Positions 7,867-14,228 are shown, counted from the stretch's first letter. The stretch is DNA of 14,228 bases from an uncultured Chloracidobacterium sp. (GCA_937941715.1 CALDGX010000128.1:1-14228); one strand, 5' to 3'. The notes: a model not told the origin generated them from the sequence alone. Translations and numbers: made by a program.

Positions 7867-8426
7867 GCCGAGCGCTCGACCATCGTCCTCAGCCAATCAT
7901 TTACGACGCAGTCGGCGACCAGGTGGATACGGTCGGTCGTTCCGCGATTTTCAACGCTGTGATAGTTGTTCACATTGAGGTACCAGGCCTCGCCCGGGGC
8001 CATACGGACGGGTTCGTCGGCCAGTATGAATTCGACCTGCGGGTTGGTGGTCGCCGGAATGTGGATGCGGCATAGCCCGTCCTCGAGCCCGAGGGCGTAA
8101 TCGCGGTGACGTTTGATGTGTGCTCCGGCCGCGAGTTTCATGAACCGGACGGTTTCCATGTCACATTCAAAAGCGGCCAGCAGCTCGGGTACATATTGGC
8201 AGCGTCCCATTTGTTCGGTCTCGACATAGCCCTCGGCCGCGGTCGGGTCGGGAAAGATCGCCAGGCCTGCGCCCTTGACGGCCCTTAGCGGCACCACGCT
8301 CCATTCGCCCTGATAATTGTGAATGTTGAAATGCGGCACCCACTCGTCCGCCTGAAAACGCGAGGCGTCCTCCGCCAGCCTTTCGGCGACGAACGTCAAA
8401 GGTAGTTTTGCGTTAATGATCGCCAT
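7860..8426 (-). CDS. Aspartyl/asparaginyl beta-hydroxylase-like 2-oxoglutarate/Fe(II) dioxygenase
   Basis: 188 aa, the only convincing minus-strand gene. The jelly-roll signature of the Asp/Asn beta-hydroxylase family is present. His107-Arg-Asp109 is the HxD iron-binding motif in an Ile-Lys-Arg-His-Arg-Asp-Tyr context, and Arg120-Ile-His-Ile-Pro is the usual strand after it. His156 (Asn-Tyr-His-Ser-Val-Glu-Asn) is the distal iron ligand, and Arg166 in Asp-Arg-Ile-His-Leu-Val-Ala-Asp is the expected 2-oxoglutarate-binding arginine. Such enzymes hydroxylate Asp/Asn/Arg side chains or free amino acids using O2 and 2-oxoglutarate; the substrate here is unknown. The length fits a single-domain bacterial member with no signal peptide. 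A GGAG-type site (8441-8445 on the opposite strand) lies 14 bases before the ATG, which is rather far. It is convergent with the GNAT pair (7-base overlap) and divergent from the DUF6916/collar unit. Confidence 0.88.
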   Translation of the reverse strand: MAIINAKLPLTFVAERLAEDASRFQADEWVPHFNIHNYQGEWSVVPLRAVKGAGLAIFPDPTAAEGYVETEQMGRCQYVPELLAAFECDMETVRFMKLAAGAHIKRHRDYALGLEDGLCRIHIPATTNPQVEFILADEPVRMAPGEAWYLNVNNYHSVENRGTTDRIHLVADCVVNDWLRTMVERSAQ

Positions 8427-8631
8427 CGTTCACAACTGCCGCTCCGAAGATAGTGTACTCCAATTTTTGGGCAGGCTGTCTGCCCTTTGTTACAAAGAGT
8501 TTCGCCCCGCCGAAGTTTTTTTCGTAGATTCTCCCAATGTTTGTGTGTTACGATGTTTCTCGTTCATCTCAGGACATTTATAGATTCTTAAGACGATATA
8601 GGTTTTGGATACAGGTCTATCTTTCGGCGCT
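8427..8631. promoter_or_regulatory. Divergent intergenic region with two adjoining palindromes
   Basis: This is the largest non-coding gap and is visibly more AT-rich than its surroundings. It separates the minus-strand hydroxylase from the plus-strand DUF6916/collar unit, so promoters in both directions are expected. GGGCAG (8469-8474), five bases, then CTGCCC (8480-8485) is a perfect inverted repeat. It adjoins a second perfect one, CTTTGT-T-ACAAAG (8485-8497). Neither has a T-run typical of an intrinsic terminator and no gene ends here, so operator or leader-hairpin roles fit better. A weak sigma70-like pair for the plus strand is TTTCTC (8556-8561) and TATAGA (8579-8584), 17 bases apart; the -35 match is poor. 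The bound regulator is unknown. Confidence 0.4.
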
Positions 8632-8949
8632 ATGGGTGGAGTTACAGCCAGTTTACCGTCCCTCGACGATTTTGCCGGGCAATTAAACACTACATTTCAT
8701 TTCTCATCCGACGCCGCGTTGCCTTCATTTGACACCGAACTGGTCGAGGCCGAGCAGACGATGTCAAACGCCGTTCAGTTGAGCTTTTCGCTCTTGTTCC
8801 GGGCTCCGGCCGACACCCAGCCGGTCCAGGGCCTTTACAACGCGGCGCATGCCGTTTTGGGTGAAATGCTCTTGTTTCTCGTACCGGTCAAACAGAATGA
8901 CGAAGGGCTTTTCTTCGAAGCCGTCTTTAATAAATTGTTGGTAAAATGA
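8632..8949 (+). CDS. DUF6916-like protein, no export signal
   Basis: 105 aa from ATG 8632. A TTG at 8605 gives 114 aa, and TAG at 8599-8601 closes the frame further upstream. Neither start has a clear Shine-Dalgarno, so I prefer the ATG. The protein opens with a Ser-Leu-Asp-Asp-Phe segment, then strands with Glu-Leu-Val-Glu, a Phe-Ser-Leu-Leu-Phe strand, a Gln-Gly-Leu-Tyr turn, a His-Ala-Val-Leu-Gly segment, Leu-Phe-Leu-Val-Pro-Val, and Phe-Glu-Ala-Val-Phe-Asn-Lys near the end. This order is what I recall for the DUF6916 family of small beta proteins, which I associate with tail-collar genes. It is clearly homologous to the next gene but lacks the Tat leader, so it is predicted to stay in the cytoplasm or leave by another route. 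It could be a chaperone, adaptor or structural partner of the collar proteins; that is inference. Confidence 0.78.
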   Translation: MGGVTASLPSLDDFAGQLNTTFHFSSDAALPSFDTELVEAEQTMSNAVQLSFSLLFRAPADTQPVQGLYNAAHAVLGEMLLFLVPVKQNDEGLFFEAVFNKLLVK

Positions 8950-8953
8950 GGCC

Positions 8954-8970
8954 CGTTCGCCCGGCGAACG
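8954..8970 (+). other. Perfect stem-loop between the two DUF6916-like genes
   Basis: CGTTCGCC (8954-8961), one base, then GGCGAACG (8963-8970) is a perfect 8+1+8 inverted repeat, foldable as a 7-bp GC-rich stem with a 3-base loop. It starts 5 bases after the upstream stop and ends 9 bases before the Shine-Dalgarno of the next gene. TTGGG follows, not a T-run, so it is not a classical terminator. An mRNA-stability or differential-expression role is possible. Confidence 0.45.
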
Positions 8971-8992
8971 TTGGGTCTGAGGATCGCGAAAT

Positions 8993-9433
8993 ATGAAGAT
9001 CTCAAGGCGAAAATTCGTAGCCGCCGCACCGCTCGCGGCCGGAGTGCTGTTGACCGCCGGCAACGCTTTGTCGGCAAGTCCGGATACCGGCGGCTTGGCC
9101 GCTGCCGAGTTGTTCGCGTGGGATAGTTTCTATCCGTACGTGACCACGCCGTTCACCTTTCGCGACTCGGCGGGCGAACCGGTCGAGATGCGCCTGACGC
9201 AGATGACCGACAACCGTACTCCGGCTATGGCGGGATCGGGCGAGTGTTTCTCGCTGATATTTACCGGTCCGGCCGACAATGCCCTCAAGCACGGCGTTTA
9301 CACCGTCGAGCATTTTGCTCTCGGTACGTTCGACCTGATGGTGACGCGCGGGATCACGCGAAAGGGCACCGTCCGGTACGAAGCGATAGTCAACCGTATG
9401 TCACCGGTGCCGACGAGCGGCGATAAGAAGTAG
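8993..9433 (+). CDS. Tat-exported DUF6916-like protein
   Basis: 146 aa with ATG preceded by GAGG (8979-8982). The N-terminus is a textbook twin-arginine signal: Ser-Arg-Arg-Lys-Phe-Val (residues 4-9), a hydrophobic Ala/Leu stretch to about residue 22, and cleavage likely after Ala-Leu-Ser-Ala (28). The mature part parallels the upstream protein: a Trp-Asp-Ser-Phe segment, a Phe-Ser-Leu-Ile-Phe strand, a Pro-Ala-Asp turn, His-Gly-Val-Tyr, Glu-His-Phe-Ala-Leu-Gly, and Tyr-Glu-Ala-Ile-Val-Asn-Arg near the end. The Tat route implies folding before export, perhaps with a cofactor, but no obvious metal site is seen. Position in the unit suggests a periplasmic or surface counterpart to the cytoplasmic paralog, serving the collar proteins encoded next. 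Function unknown. Confidence 0.85.
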   Translation: MKISRRKFVAAAPLAAGVLLTAGNALSASPDTGGLAAAELFAWDSFYPYVTTPFTFRDSAGEPVEMRLTQMTDNRTPAMAGSGECFSLIFTGPADNALKHGVYTVEHFALGTFDLMVTRGITRKGTVRYEAIVNRMSPVPTSGDKK

Positions 9434-9455
9434 TTTCGGCCGGAGCGTAACAAAT

Positions 9456-9968
9456 ATGGCAAATAATTTTATTGGAAGGATCATGATGTTCGGCGGCAAT
9501 TTCGCCCCCGTGGGTTGGGCGTTTTGCGACGGCTCGCTGCAGTCGATAGATCAGAACGACGCCCTTTTTGCGTTGATCGGCACGACCTACGGCGGTGACG
9601 GACAGGTTACGTTCGGCCTGCCCGACATGCGCGGGCGGATCCCGATCCATCAGGGCACCGGGCCGGGACTGAGCACGTACGTTATGGGTCAGGAGGCCGG
9701 TGTCGAAAGCGTAACGCTGACGGGCAATCAGGCGGGCCATACGCACGCCATCACGGCCAATAACAAAACGGGCAGTTCGACCACGCCCGCCGGTAACATC
9801 GTCGCCGGCACCGCCGTCAATCCATACACGAGCGGTTCGACTGACGTCACTATGGGAGCGTCGACCATCGGCACCGCGGGCAGCTCACAGCCGCACGAAA
9901 ATATGATGCCGTTCCTGGCGGTCACATTCGTGATCTCGCTGTTTGGTATCTTTCCGTCGCAGAATTGA
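9456..9968 (+). CDS. Phage tail collar-domain protein 1 (MdpB-like)
   Basis: 170 aa with ATG and GGAG at 9442-9445. Residues about 7-65 form the tail-collar domain: Phe-Gly-Gly-Asn-Phe-Ala-Pro-Val-Gly-Trp, Cys-Asp-Gly, Ala-Leu-Phe-Ala-Leu-Ile-Gly-Thr, Tyr-Gly-Gly-Asp-Gly and Leu-Pro-Asp-Met-Arg-Gly-Arg. A Gly-His-Thr-His motif (His95, His97) and a C-terminal Gln-Pro-His147-x-Asn followed by a hydrophobic strand ending Gly-Ile-Phe-Pro-Ser match the microcystin-dependent-protein (MdpB) type of small tail-fibre-like protein. The central region (100-140) is rich in Gly, Thr and Ser and differs among the three paralogs. The collar domain is known from tail fibres, where it trimerises and contacts receptors. 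No signal peptide or membrane segment is seen, so any surface location needs a separate export route. First of three consecutive paralogs. Confidence 0.93.
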   Translation: MANNFIGRIMMFGGNFAPVGWAFCDGSLQSIDQNDALFALIGTTYGGDGQVTFGLPDMRGRIPIHQGTGPGLSTYVMGQEAGVESVTLTGNQAGHTHAITANNKTGSSTTPAGNIVAGTAVNPYTSGSTDVTMGASTIGTAGSSQPHENMMPFLAVTFVISLFGIFPSQN

Positions 9969-10001
9969 ATGCGGCCACGTAAATTGGAGAACTAAGTCAT
10001 T

Positions 10002-10502
10002 ATGTCAGAACCATTTATCGCCGAGATCCAGATCTTCGCATTTCAATTTCCGCCTCGCGGTTGGGCGTTGTGCAACGGCCAGAGCCTAGCGATCGCCCAA
10101 AATCAGGCACTTTTTTCGTTGCTCGGAACCACCTACGGCGGTAATGGCACGACCACTTTCTCTCTGCCTAACCTCCAAAGCCGTACCCCGGTACATCCCG
10201 GCGATGAGGTCGTTTTGGGCCAGCAGGCAGGATCGGAAACGGTGACGCTGATCGCCAGCCAGGTGCCGCAGCACGTTCACACCGTCAACGCCTCGGCCGG
10301 GGCCATCACCGGCGGTTCGCCGTCGGGAACGTATCTGACGACCCAGCCGACCGAGGCGATGTACACGATCGCGGCCAACGCCAATGCCCAGATGGGCGGG
10401 CTTGCCCTGTCAAACGGCAGCCAGCCGCACACCAACATCCAGCCGTATCAGGTAGTGAGTTTTTGCATCGCTTTGACAGGCATTTTCCCGTCCAGAAATT
10501 AA
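10002..10502 (+). CDS. Phage tail collar-domain protein 2 (MdpB-like)
   Basis: 166 aa, starting 33 bases after the first collar gene, with GGAGA at 9986-9990. The collar domain (about 7-65) shows Phe-Gln-Phe-Pro-Pro-Arg-Gly-Trp, Cys-Asn-Gly-Gln, Ala-Leu-Phe-Ser-Leu-Leu-Gly-Thr, Tyr-Gly-Gly-Asn-Gly and Leu-Pro-Asn-Leu. The His-Val-His pair is at 91 and 93, and Gln-Pro-His143-x-Asn leads into the C-terminal Ile-Ala-Leu-Thr-Gly-Ile-Phe-Pro-Ser-Arg-Asn. The Met-Ser-Glu-Pro-Phe start is shared with the third paralog but not the first, so copies 2 and 3 look more recently related. The middle (about 97-140) differs from both sisters and is the likely specificity-determining part. No export signal. 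Confidence 0.93.
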   Translation: MSEPFIAEIQIFAFQFPPRGWALCNGQSLAIAQNQALFSLLGTTYGGNGTTTFSLPNLQSRTPVHPGDEVVLGQQAGSETVTLIASQVPQHVHTVNASAGAITGGSPSGTYLTTQPTEAMYTIAANANAQMGGLALSNGSQPHTNIQPYQVVSFCIALTGIFPSRN

Positions 10503-10517
10503 GAGGAGTTTCGAACC

Positions 10518-11036
10518 ATGTCAGAACCGTTTGTTGCAGAGATCAAGATGTTTGCCGGCAACTTCCCGCCGCGGGGCTATGCCTTTTGCGACGGCCAGCT
10601 ATTGGGCATCGCTCAAAATACCGCCCTATTCTCGCTGCTCGGCACCAATTACGGCGGCAACGGCACGTCGACGTTCGGCCTGCCCGACCTTAAGAACCGG
10701 ACCCCGATGGGTTGGGGCAACGGACCGGGACTGACCCCGCGGGTGATCGGCGAAATGGGCGGCGTGTCGAACGTGACTCTGATCTCGTCCGAGATGCCCC
10801 AGCACACGCACTCGCTGGCGGCGTCGAGCAGTTCCGGGTCGTCGGACAACCCGAGCGGCACCAGTTTCGGCACCATCGGCCGCGGCCGTACCGCGATCTA
10901 TTCGAGCACGGCACCGACGGTCCAGATGTCGCCGACCGGCATCGGCGGCGGCAGCCAGCCGCATAATAATCGCCAGCCGTACCTGGGACTTTATTTCATC
11001 ATCGCCCTTCAGGGCGTCTTCCCGGCCCGCAACTGA
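10518..11036 (+). CDS. Phage tail collar-domain protein 3 (MdpB-like)
   Basis: 172 aa with a strong Shine-Dalgarno (AGAGGAG, 10502-10508) overlapping the preceding stop region, so tight operon coupling is likely. The collar domain (about 7-65) has Phe-Pro-Pro-Arg-Gly-Tyr, Cys-Asp-Gly-Gln, Ala-Leu-Phe-Ser-Leu-Leu-Gly-Thr, Tyr-Gly-Gly-Asn-Gly and Leu-Pro-Asp-Leu-Lys-Asn-Arg. It carries His96-Thr-His98 and Gln-Pro-His149-Asn-Asn, and the C-terminus ends Gly-Val-Phe-Pro-Ala-Arg-Asn. A Ser/Gly-rich stretch at about 101-120 is unique to this copy. It is the last collar gene; the giant surface-protein gene begins 61 bases downstream on the same strand. No signal peptide or membrane helix. Confidence 0.93.
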   Translation: MSEPFVAEIKMFAGNFPPRGYAFCDGQLLGIAQNTALFSLLGTNYGGNGTSTFGLPDLKNRTPMGWGNGPGLTPRVIGEMGGVSNVTLISSEMPQHTHSLAASSSSGSSDNPSGTSFGTIGRGRTAIYSSTAPTVQMSPTGIGGGSQPHNNRQPYLGLYFIIALQGVFPARN

Positions 11037-11097
11037 GCCTAAACCGGACCGACCACAAACAATTTTTCGGGCCAATGAGGCCGACGGAGCTTAAACT

Positions 11098-14000
11098 ATG
11101 AGACCAAGCGGATCCAGATCACTCGCCACCAAATTCCTCTTTTCGACGATCTTATTAGCGACGGCTATCGTCGGCTTTGCCTATTTTCAGGGCGTCTCTG
11201 TGCGCCCGGCCGGTGCGGCCAATGACGCCGCGGGGGGCAAGCGGTTTTCGCCGCCGGCCGACGCGGTTAGGCCCGAGATCGTCGCTGCTGATGATTCGCC
11301 ATGGCTAAATCTGCGCTCCGGTAAACCGGTCAGGTCCGACTACGCCGGCCCCGAGTCCGCGATCTCGTTGTTTGAGAGCGGTTCGCTGCGGCCGACCACG
11401 GTCATTGCCGCTGACGCCGATCTTGACGGTTTCGCCGACGCGGTCAGCGGATACAGCTCGGGCAGCGGCGGCGTGTTAACGCTCCACCGTGCCGCCCGCG
11501 AGGCTTTTGCACCCGAGTCGCCCGAAACGCTTGCGGGCATCAGACGCGGCGAGTTCCCGTCGAGCTTCGAACGCGAAGCGGCCGTCATCGACGTTCCGGT
11601 GAGCCCCGACTTTCTGGCCGCCGGCCGTTTCCGAACCGATTCCGATCTCGACATCGCGGTCGCATCGCGCGGTTCGTCCGAGGTATATCTGATCCCGATA
11701 ACCGGCAAGGGCGGCTTTGGTACGCCCGTTAAATTTGACGTCGGCGGCGAAGTGACCGCGATCGCGGCCGGGACCCTCGACCCGTCAAAGGCGTTTGCGG
11801 GCATCGTCTTCGGCACCCGCGGCGAAGCCGGCTTCAGGCTCGTGATCGCCGACGGTTCGACCGGTTTTGACAACGCGAAGATGCGCGTCACCGAACTTGC
11901 ACAGCCGGCCGATTCGCTCATTTTGGCAAACCCCGACGGCGCTACGCTGGAAAAGGACCTCTTTATTCTAGGCGGCGGACAGTTGAGCCGCATCACCGCA
12001 GCCGGAAAGAATTCCGCGGCCCCCGAAAGCATCGACCTGCCGGTCCGCGTGCGTGATTTTGCCGCCGGCGAATTCATCCGCGACCGCCGTTCCAAGACCG
12101 AACTCGCCGTTTTGGGCGAGAATGGCGTCGTCTATTATTTCAAGAACGGCCCGATCGACACGCGGCCCTTCACCGAGGCCGAGATGCGCGCCGAATTTGC
12201 ACGCAGCGGCCGCGGCCGTACGCGTGTCGCCGCCTCGACCGACAACGAAAGCTCGCTTGCCAATGACTGGAGCATCGCCGAGGAAAGTGACCTCGGCATC
12301 ATCAATCCGGCCCGCGAAACAGCCGCCCCGATGCTCGTCCGGGCCCGCGTCACCGGCAATGAGACCGATGATCTGATCGTCATCGACCCGGCCGCAAACA
12401 AGGTCAGATTGCTCTTCAAAGAACCGAACTACGACGCCGATCGATCGACATTCACGGGACCGACACGCGAGGGCGATCTCGCAGCCGGCGGCAGCATAAC
12501 CGCGGTCGTTCCGATGCGCCTAAACGTCATGGCCCAGCAGGGAATCGCGATGCTTGAGAGCGGCAAGCTCGAGCCGACGCCTCTGCTTTTCACTCCGCAG
12601 GCGACATTTACGGTATCCAAGACCGCCGATACCGCAGACGGCGTCTGTAACGCGGACTGTAGTCTCCGCGAGGCCGTCGCGGCCGCAAACGGAGCGGCCG
12701 GAGCCGATCTGATCACGTTTGGTTTGAGCGGTACGCACCAATTGACGATCTCCGGCGTAAACGAAAACACCGCGGCGACGGGCGATCTGGACATCACGCA
12801 AACGACGACCATAACCGGCAACGGCTCGCTTAACACGATCATTCAGGCCGGCTCGACCTCGTCCAACGGCATCGACAAAGTGATGTCGATCAACCCGACG
12901 TTCACCTCGGCATTTGCGACCAGCATTACAGGCGTTACGATCCGCAACGGACGAAACCCGAGCCCTTTTTCGGGTGACGGTTTTGGCGGCGGATTTGACT
13001 GGGAAGGCTCCGGTACCGGCACCTTATCGATAACAAACTCTGAGGTCTCGACCAACAGCACCCTCGACGGCGACGGCGGCGGCATCGTCGCGACCAACTC
13101 AGTGGCAGGAAACGGAGCGGTCACGATCAGCAGCTGCGTGATCTCGTCAAACACACCTGCCCGAACCGGCGGCAGCTCACCGTTCGGCGGCGGTATTTTC
13201 GTCGGTACCGGCACGCCGTACTTTATTTCAACCGCGGGTTTTGCAAGCAACAGCGTCAACGGTTCGGGCGGACAGGGCCAGGGCGGCGGCATTTTCGCTT
13301 TCGGCCCGGGCGGGACAGGCGGCAACTCGTCAATTTCCGGCACAACCGTTACCAGCAACACGGCTCCGAGTGATGCCGGCGGTCTTTATTCGACACAGCG
13401 GGTCGATATCCAGGCGTTGAGCAGTTTTGCCAGCAACACGTCGGGCCGGTTCGGCGGAGCGATCTTTATCAACCACAGCAACGCAACCTCGTCGATCACC
13501 AAATCGACCATTCGCATCAACTCGGCGACCACCACCGGCAGCGGCATTTATCTCGGTTCGACGACCACGGCCAACGTCCTCAACATCAGCTTTTCGCGCA
13601 TAGTCAATAACACCGGTGCCGGGCTCAAGGGCCTCGCGACCGCCGGCGGTACTGCCAACGCCGAGAATAATTGGTGGGGTTGCGCGACGACGCCGACTGC
13701 CGGGCCATGTGATACGGTCGGTAACACGGGATCGGGCTCGGTTGATGCCGATCCGTGGCTGCAGCTGCGTCTGACAGCCTCGCCGACCACGGTGACGGCC
13801 GGCCAGACGTCATCTCTGACAGCATCATTCCTGCTCAATTCGGCAGGATCGGCGATCGCTGCGTCCAATCTCGATACAATTATCGGCAACTCGGTCGTGT
13901 GGAGTTCGACGCTCGGTTCGATCTCCGGTTCGCAGAGCAGTATCCAGTCAAACGGTACCGCGACGGCGACCTACAATGCGGCGACACCCGGTGCCGGAAC

Positions 14001-14228
14001 GGCCACGGCGACCGTCGACAACGGCCCGGCGACCGCTAACATAACCGTCAACGCCGCGTCGGCCGACCTCTCGATCACCAAGACCGACGGTGCGACGACC
14101 GAGGTCCCGGGCACGAGCGTGACCTACACGATCACCGCGTCGAACGCCGGCCCGAGCGGCGTCACCGGTGCGACCGTTGCGGACACTTTCCCGGCGGCGA
14201 TCTCGGGCGTTTCGTGGACCTGCGTTGG
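11098..14228 (+). CDS. Giant exported surface protein: FG-GAP/VCBS-like, CSLREA, beta-helix, DUF11 (3' partial)
   Basis: ATG 11098 with GGAG at 11086-11089; the frame stays open to the window end (1043 codons visible). N-terminus: basic residues, then a hydrophobic segment (about 13-30) with a possible cleavage after Gly-Ala-Ala (39-41). Residues about 100-500 resemble FG-GAP/VCBS repeats: an Asp-Ala-Asp-Leu-Asp-Gly-Phe-Ala-Asp calcium-type loop at 106-114, Asp-Leu-Asp-Ile-Ala-Val at 183-188 and Asp-Asp-Leu-Ile-Val-Ile near 424. A CSLREA motif follows (Cys517, Cys521-Ser-Leu-Arg-Glu-Ala). Residues about 540-880 are Gly/Asn/Ser/Thr-rich short rungs typical of a right-handed parallel beta-helix, ending with Asn-Asn-Trp-Trp-Gly (857-861) and a Cys pair. 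An invasin/Ig-like domain (about 890-986) precedes the start of a DUF11 repeat (990 on). Such proteins are usually secreted or cell-surface adhesins. Placement after the collar genes suggests shared expression. Confidence 0.92.
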   Translation, partial: MRPSGSRSLATKFLFSTILLATAIVGFAYFQGVSVRPAGAANDAAGGKRFSPPADAVRPEIVAADDSPWLNLRSGKPVRSDYAGPESAISLFESGSLRPTTVIAADADLDGFADAVSGYSSGSGGVLTLHRAAREAFAPESPETLAGIRRGEFPSSFEREAAVIDVPVSPDFLAAGRFRTDSDLDIAVASRGSSEVYLIPITGKGGFGTPVKFDVGGEVTAIAAGTLDPSKAFAGIVFGTRGEAGFRLVIADGSTGFDNAKMRVTELAQPADSLILANPDGATLEKDLFILGGGQLSRITAAGKNSAAPESIDLPVRVRDFAAGEFIRDRRSKTELAVLGENGVVYYFKNGPIDTRPFTEAEMRAEFARSGRGRTRVAASTDNESSLANDWSIAEESDLGIINPARETAAPMLVRARVTGNETDDLIVIDPAANKVRLLFKEPNYDADRSTFTGPTREGDLAAGGSITAVVPMRLNVMAQQGIAMLESGKLEPTPLLFTPQATFTVSKTADTADGVCNADCSLREAVAAANGAAGADLITFGLSGTHQLTISGVNENTAATGDLDITQTTTITGNGSLNTIIQAGSTSSNGIDKVMSINPTFTSAFATSITGVTIRNGRNPSPFSGDGFGGGFDWEGSGTGTLSITNSEVSTNSTLDGDGGGIVATNSVAGNGAVTISSCVISSNTPARTGGSSPFGGGIFVGTGTPYFISTAGFASNSVNGSGGQGQGGGIFAFGPGGTGGNSSISGTTVTSNTAPSDAGGLYSTQRVDIQALSSFASNTSGRFGGAIFINHSNATSSITKSTIRINSATTTGSGIYLGSTTTANVLNISFSRIVNNTGAGLKGLATAGGTANAENNWWGCATTPTAGPCDTVGNTGSGSVDADPWLQLRLTASPTTVTAGQTSSLTASFLLNSAGSAIAASNLDTIIGNSVVWSSTLGSISGSQSSIQSNGTATATYNAATPGAGTATATVDNGPATANITVNAASADLSITKTDGATTEVPGTSVTYTITASNAGPSGVTGATVADTFPAAISGVSWTCV

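Noticed and set aside
8469..8497. Intrinsic terminator reading of the hairpin followed by TTTGTT
   Set aside because: No plus-strand gene ends upstream; the region is the 5' side of two divergent genes, and the T-stretch is short and interrupted.
9456..11036. Prophage or tailocin remnant
   Set aside because: Only the collar-type proteins resemble phage parts. No integrase, attachment repeats, structural, replication or lysis genes are visible, and the proteins fit stand-alone MdpB-type genes.
11075..11101. Eight-codon leader ORF whose TGA overlaps the ATG of the giant protein (ATGA)
   Set aside because: It has no good ribosome site of its own and is too short to distinguish from chance. The giant gene already has its own GGAG at a proper distance.
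11340..12095. Long minus-strand open frame (251 codons) opposite the giant surface protein
   Set aside because: The plus strand in the same place carries recognisable FG-GAP/VCBS-like sequence continuous with the CSLREA and beta-helix parts. The minus frame gives low-complexity Ser/Pro/Arg sequence with no domain, as expected of an antisense frame in GC-rich DNA.

Overview
The window looks like chromosomal accessory DNA of a GC-rich (about 60% by eye) Gram-negative-type soil or aquatic bacterium. Exported tetratricopeptide (TPR) proteins with Pro-Thr linkers, CSLREA / beta-helix / DUF11 surface proteins and small tail-collar proteins are a mix I associate with Acidobacteriota (Blastocatellia/Pyrinomonadaceae-like). 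That is an impression from protein style; no marker gene is present. No rRNA, tRNA, CRISPR array, insertion sequence, integrase or phage morphogenesis gene was seen.

Region A (1-6831, + strand) holds three secreted or envelope proteins built from shared parts. The first (1-4425, 5' end outside the window) is a mosaic of Ig/PKD-like domains, Pro-Thr linkers, helical and TPR repeats and two beta modules. The second (4439-4867) is a signal peptide plus one copy of a beta module that also occurs twice in the first protein. The third (4930-6831) has a signal peptide, a helical N-terminus, a beta domain, five TPRs and a C-terminal module that also occurs in the first protein. The set reads as a small family assembled by domain shuffling. 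Its function is unknown.

Region B (6839-7866, + strand) has two tandem paralogous GNAT acetyltransferase genes overlapping by ATGA. A convergent minus-strand gene (7860-8426) encodes an aspartyl/asparaginyl beta-hydroxylase-like 2-oxoglutarate dioxygenase. The 8427-8631 gap holds two adjoining perfect palindromes and probably the promoters for the divergent units.

Region C (8632 to the window end, + strand) looks like one transcription unit. It has two DUF6916-like proteins (one plain, one with a Tat signal), three consecutive phage-tail-collar (microcystin-dependent-protein, MdpB-like) proteins of 166-172 aa, and then a very large exported protein. The large protein has FG-GAP/VCBS-like repeats, a CSLREA motif, a parallel beta-helix, an Ig-like domain and the start of a DUF11 domain, and it runs off the window end.

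The most interesting unit is regions B and C together: a phage-tail-fibre-like triad with a pair of DUF6916 proteins, with modification-type enzymes (two GNATs, one hydroxylase) on one side and a giant adhesin-like protein on the other, and no phage machinery. It may be a domesticated tail-fibre-type surface or secretion system. That is inference from context.
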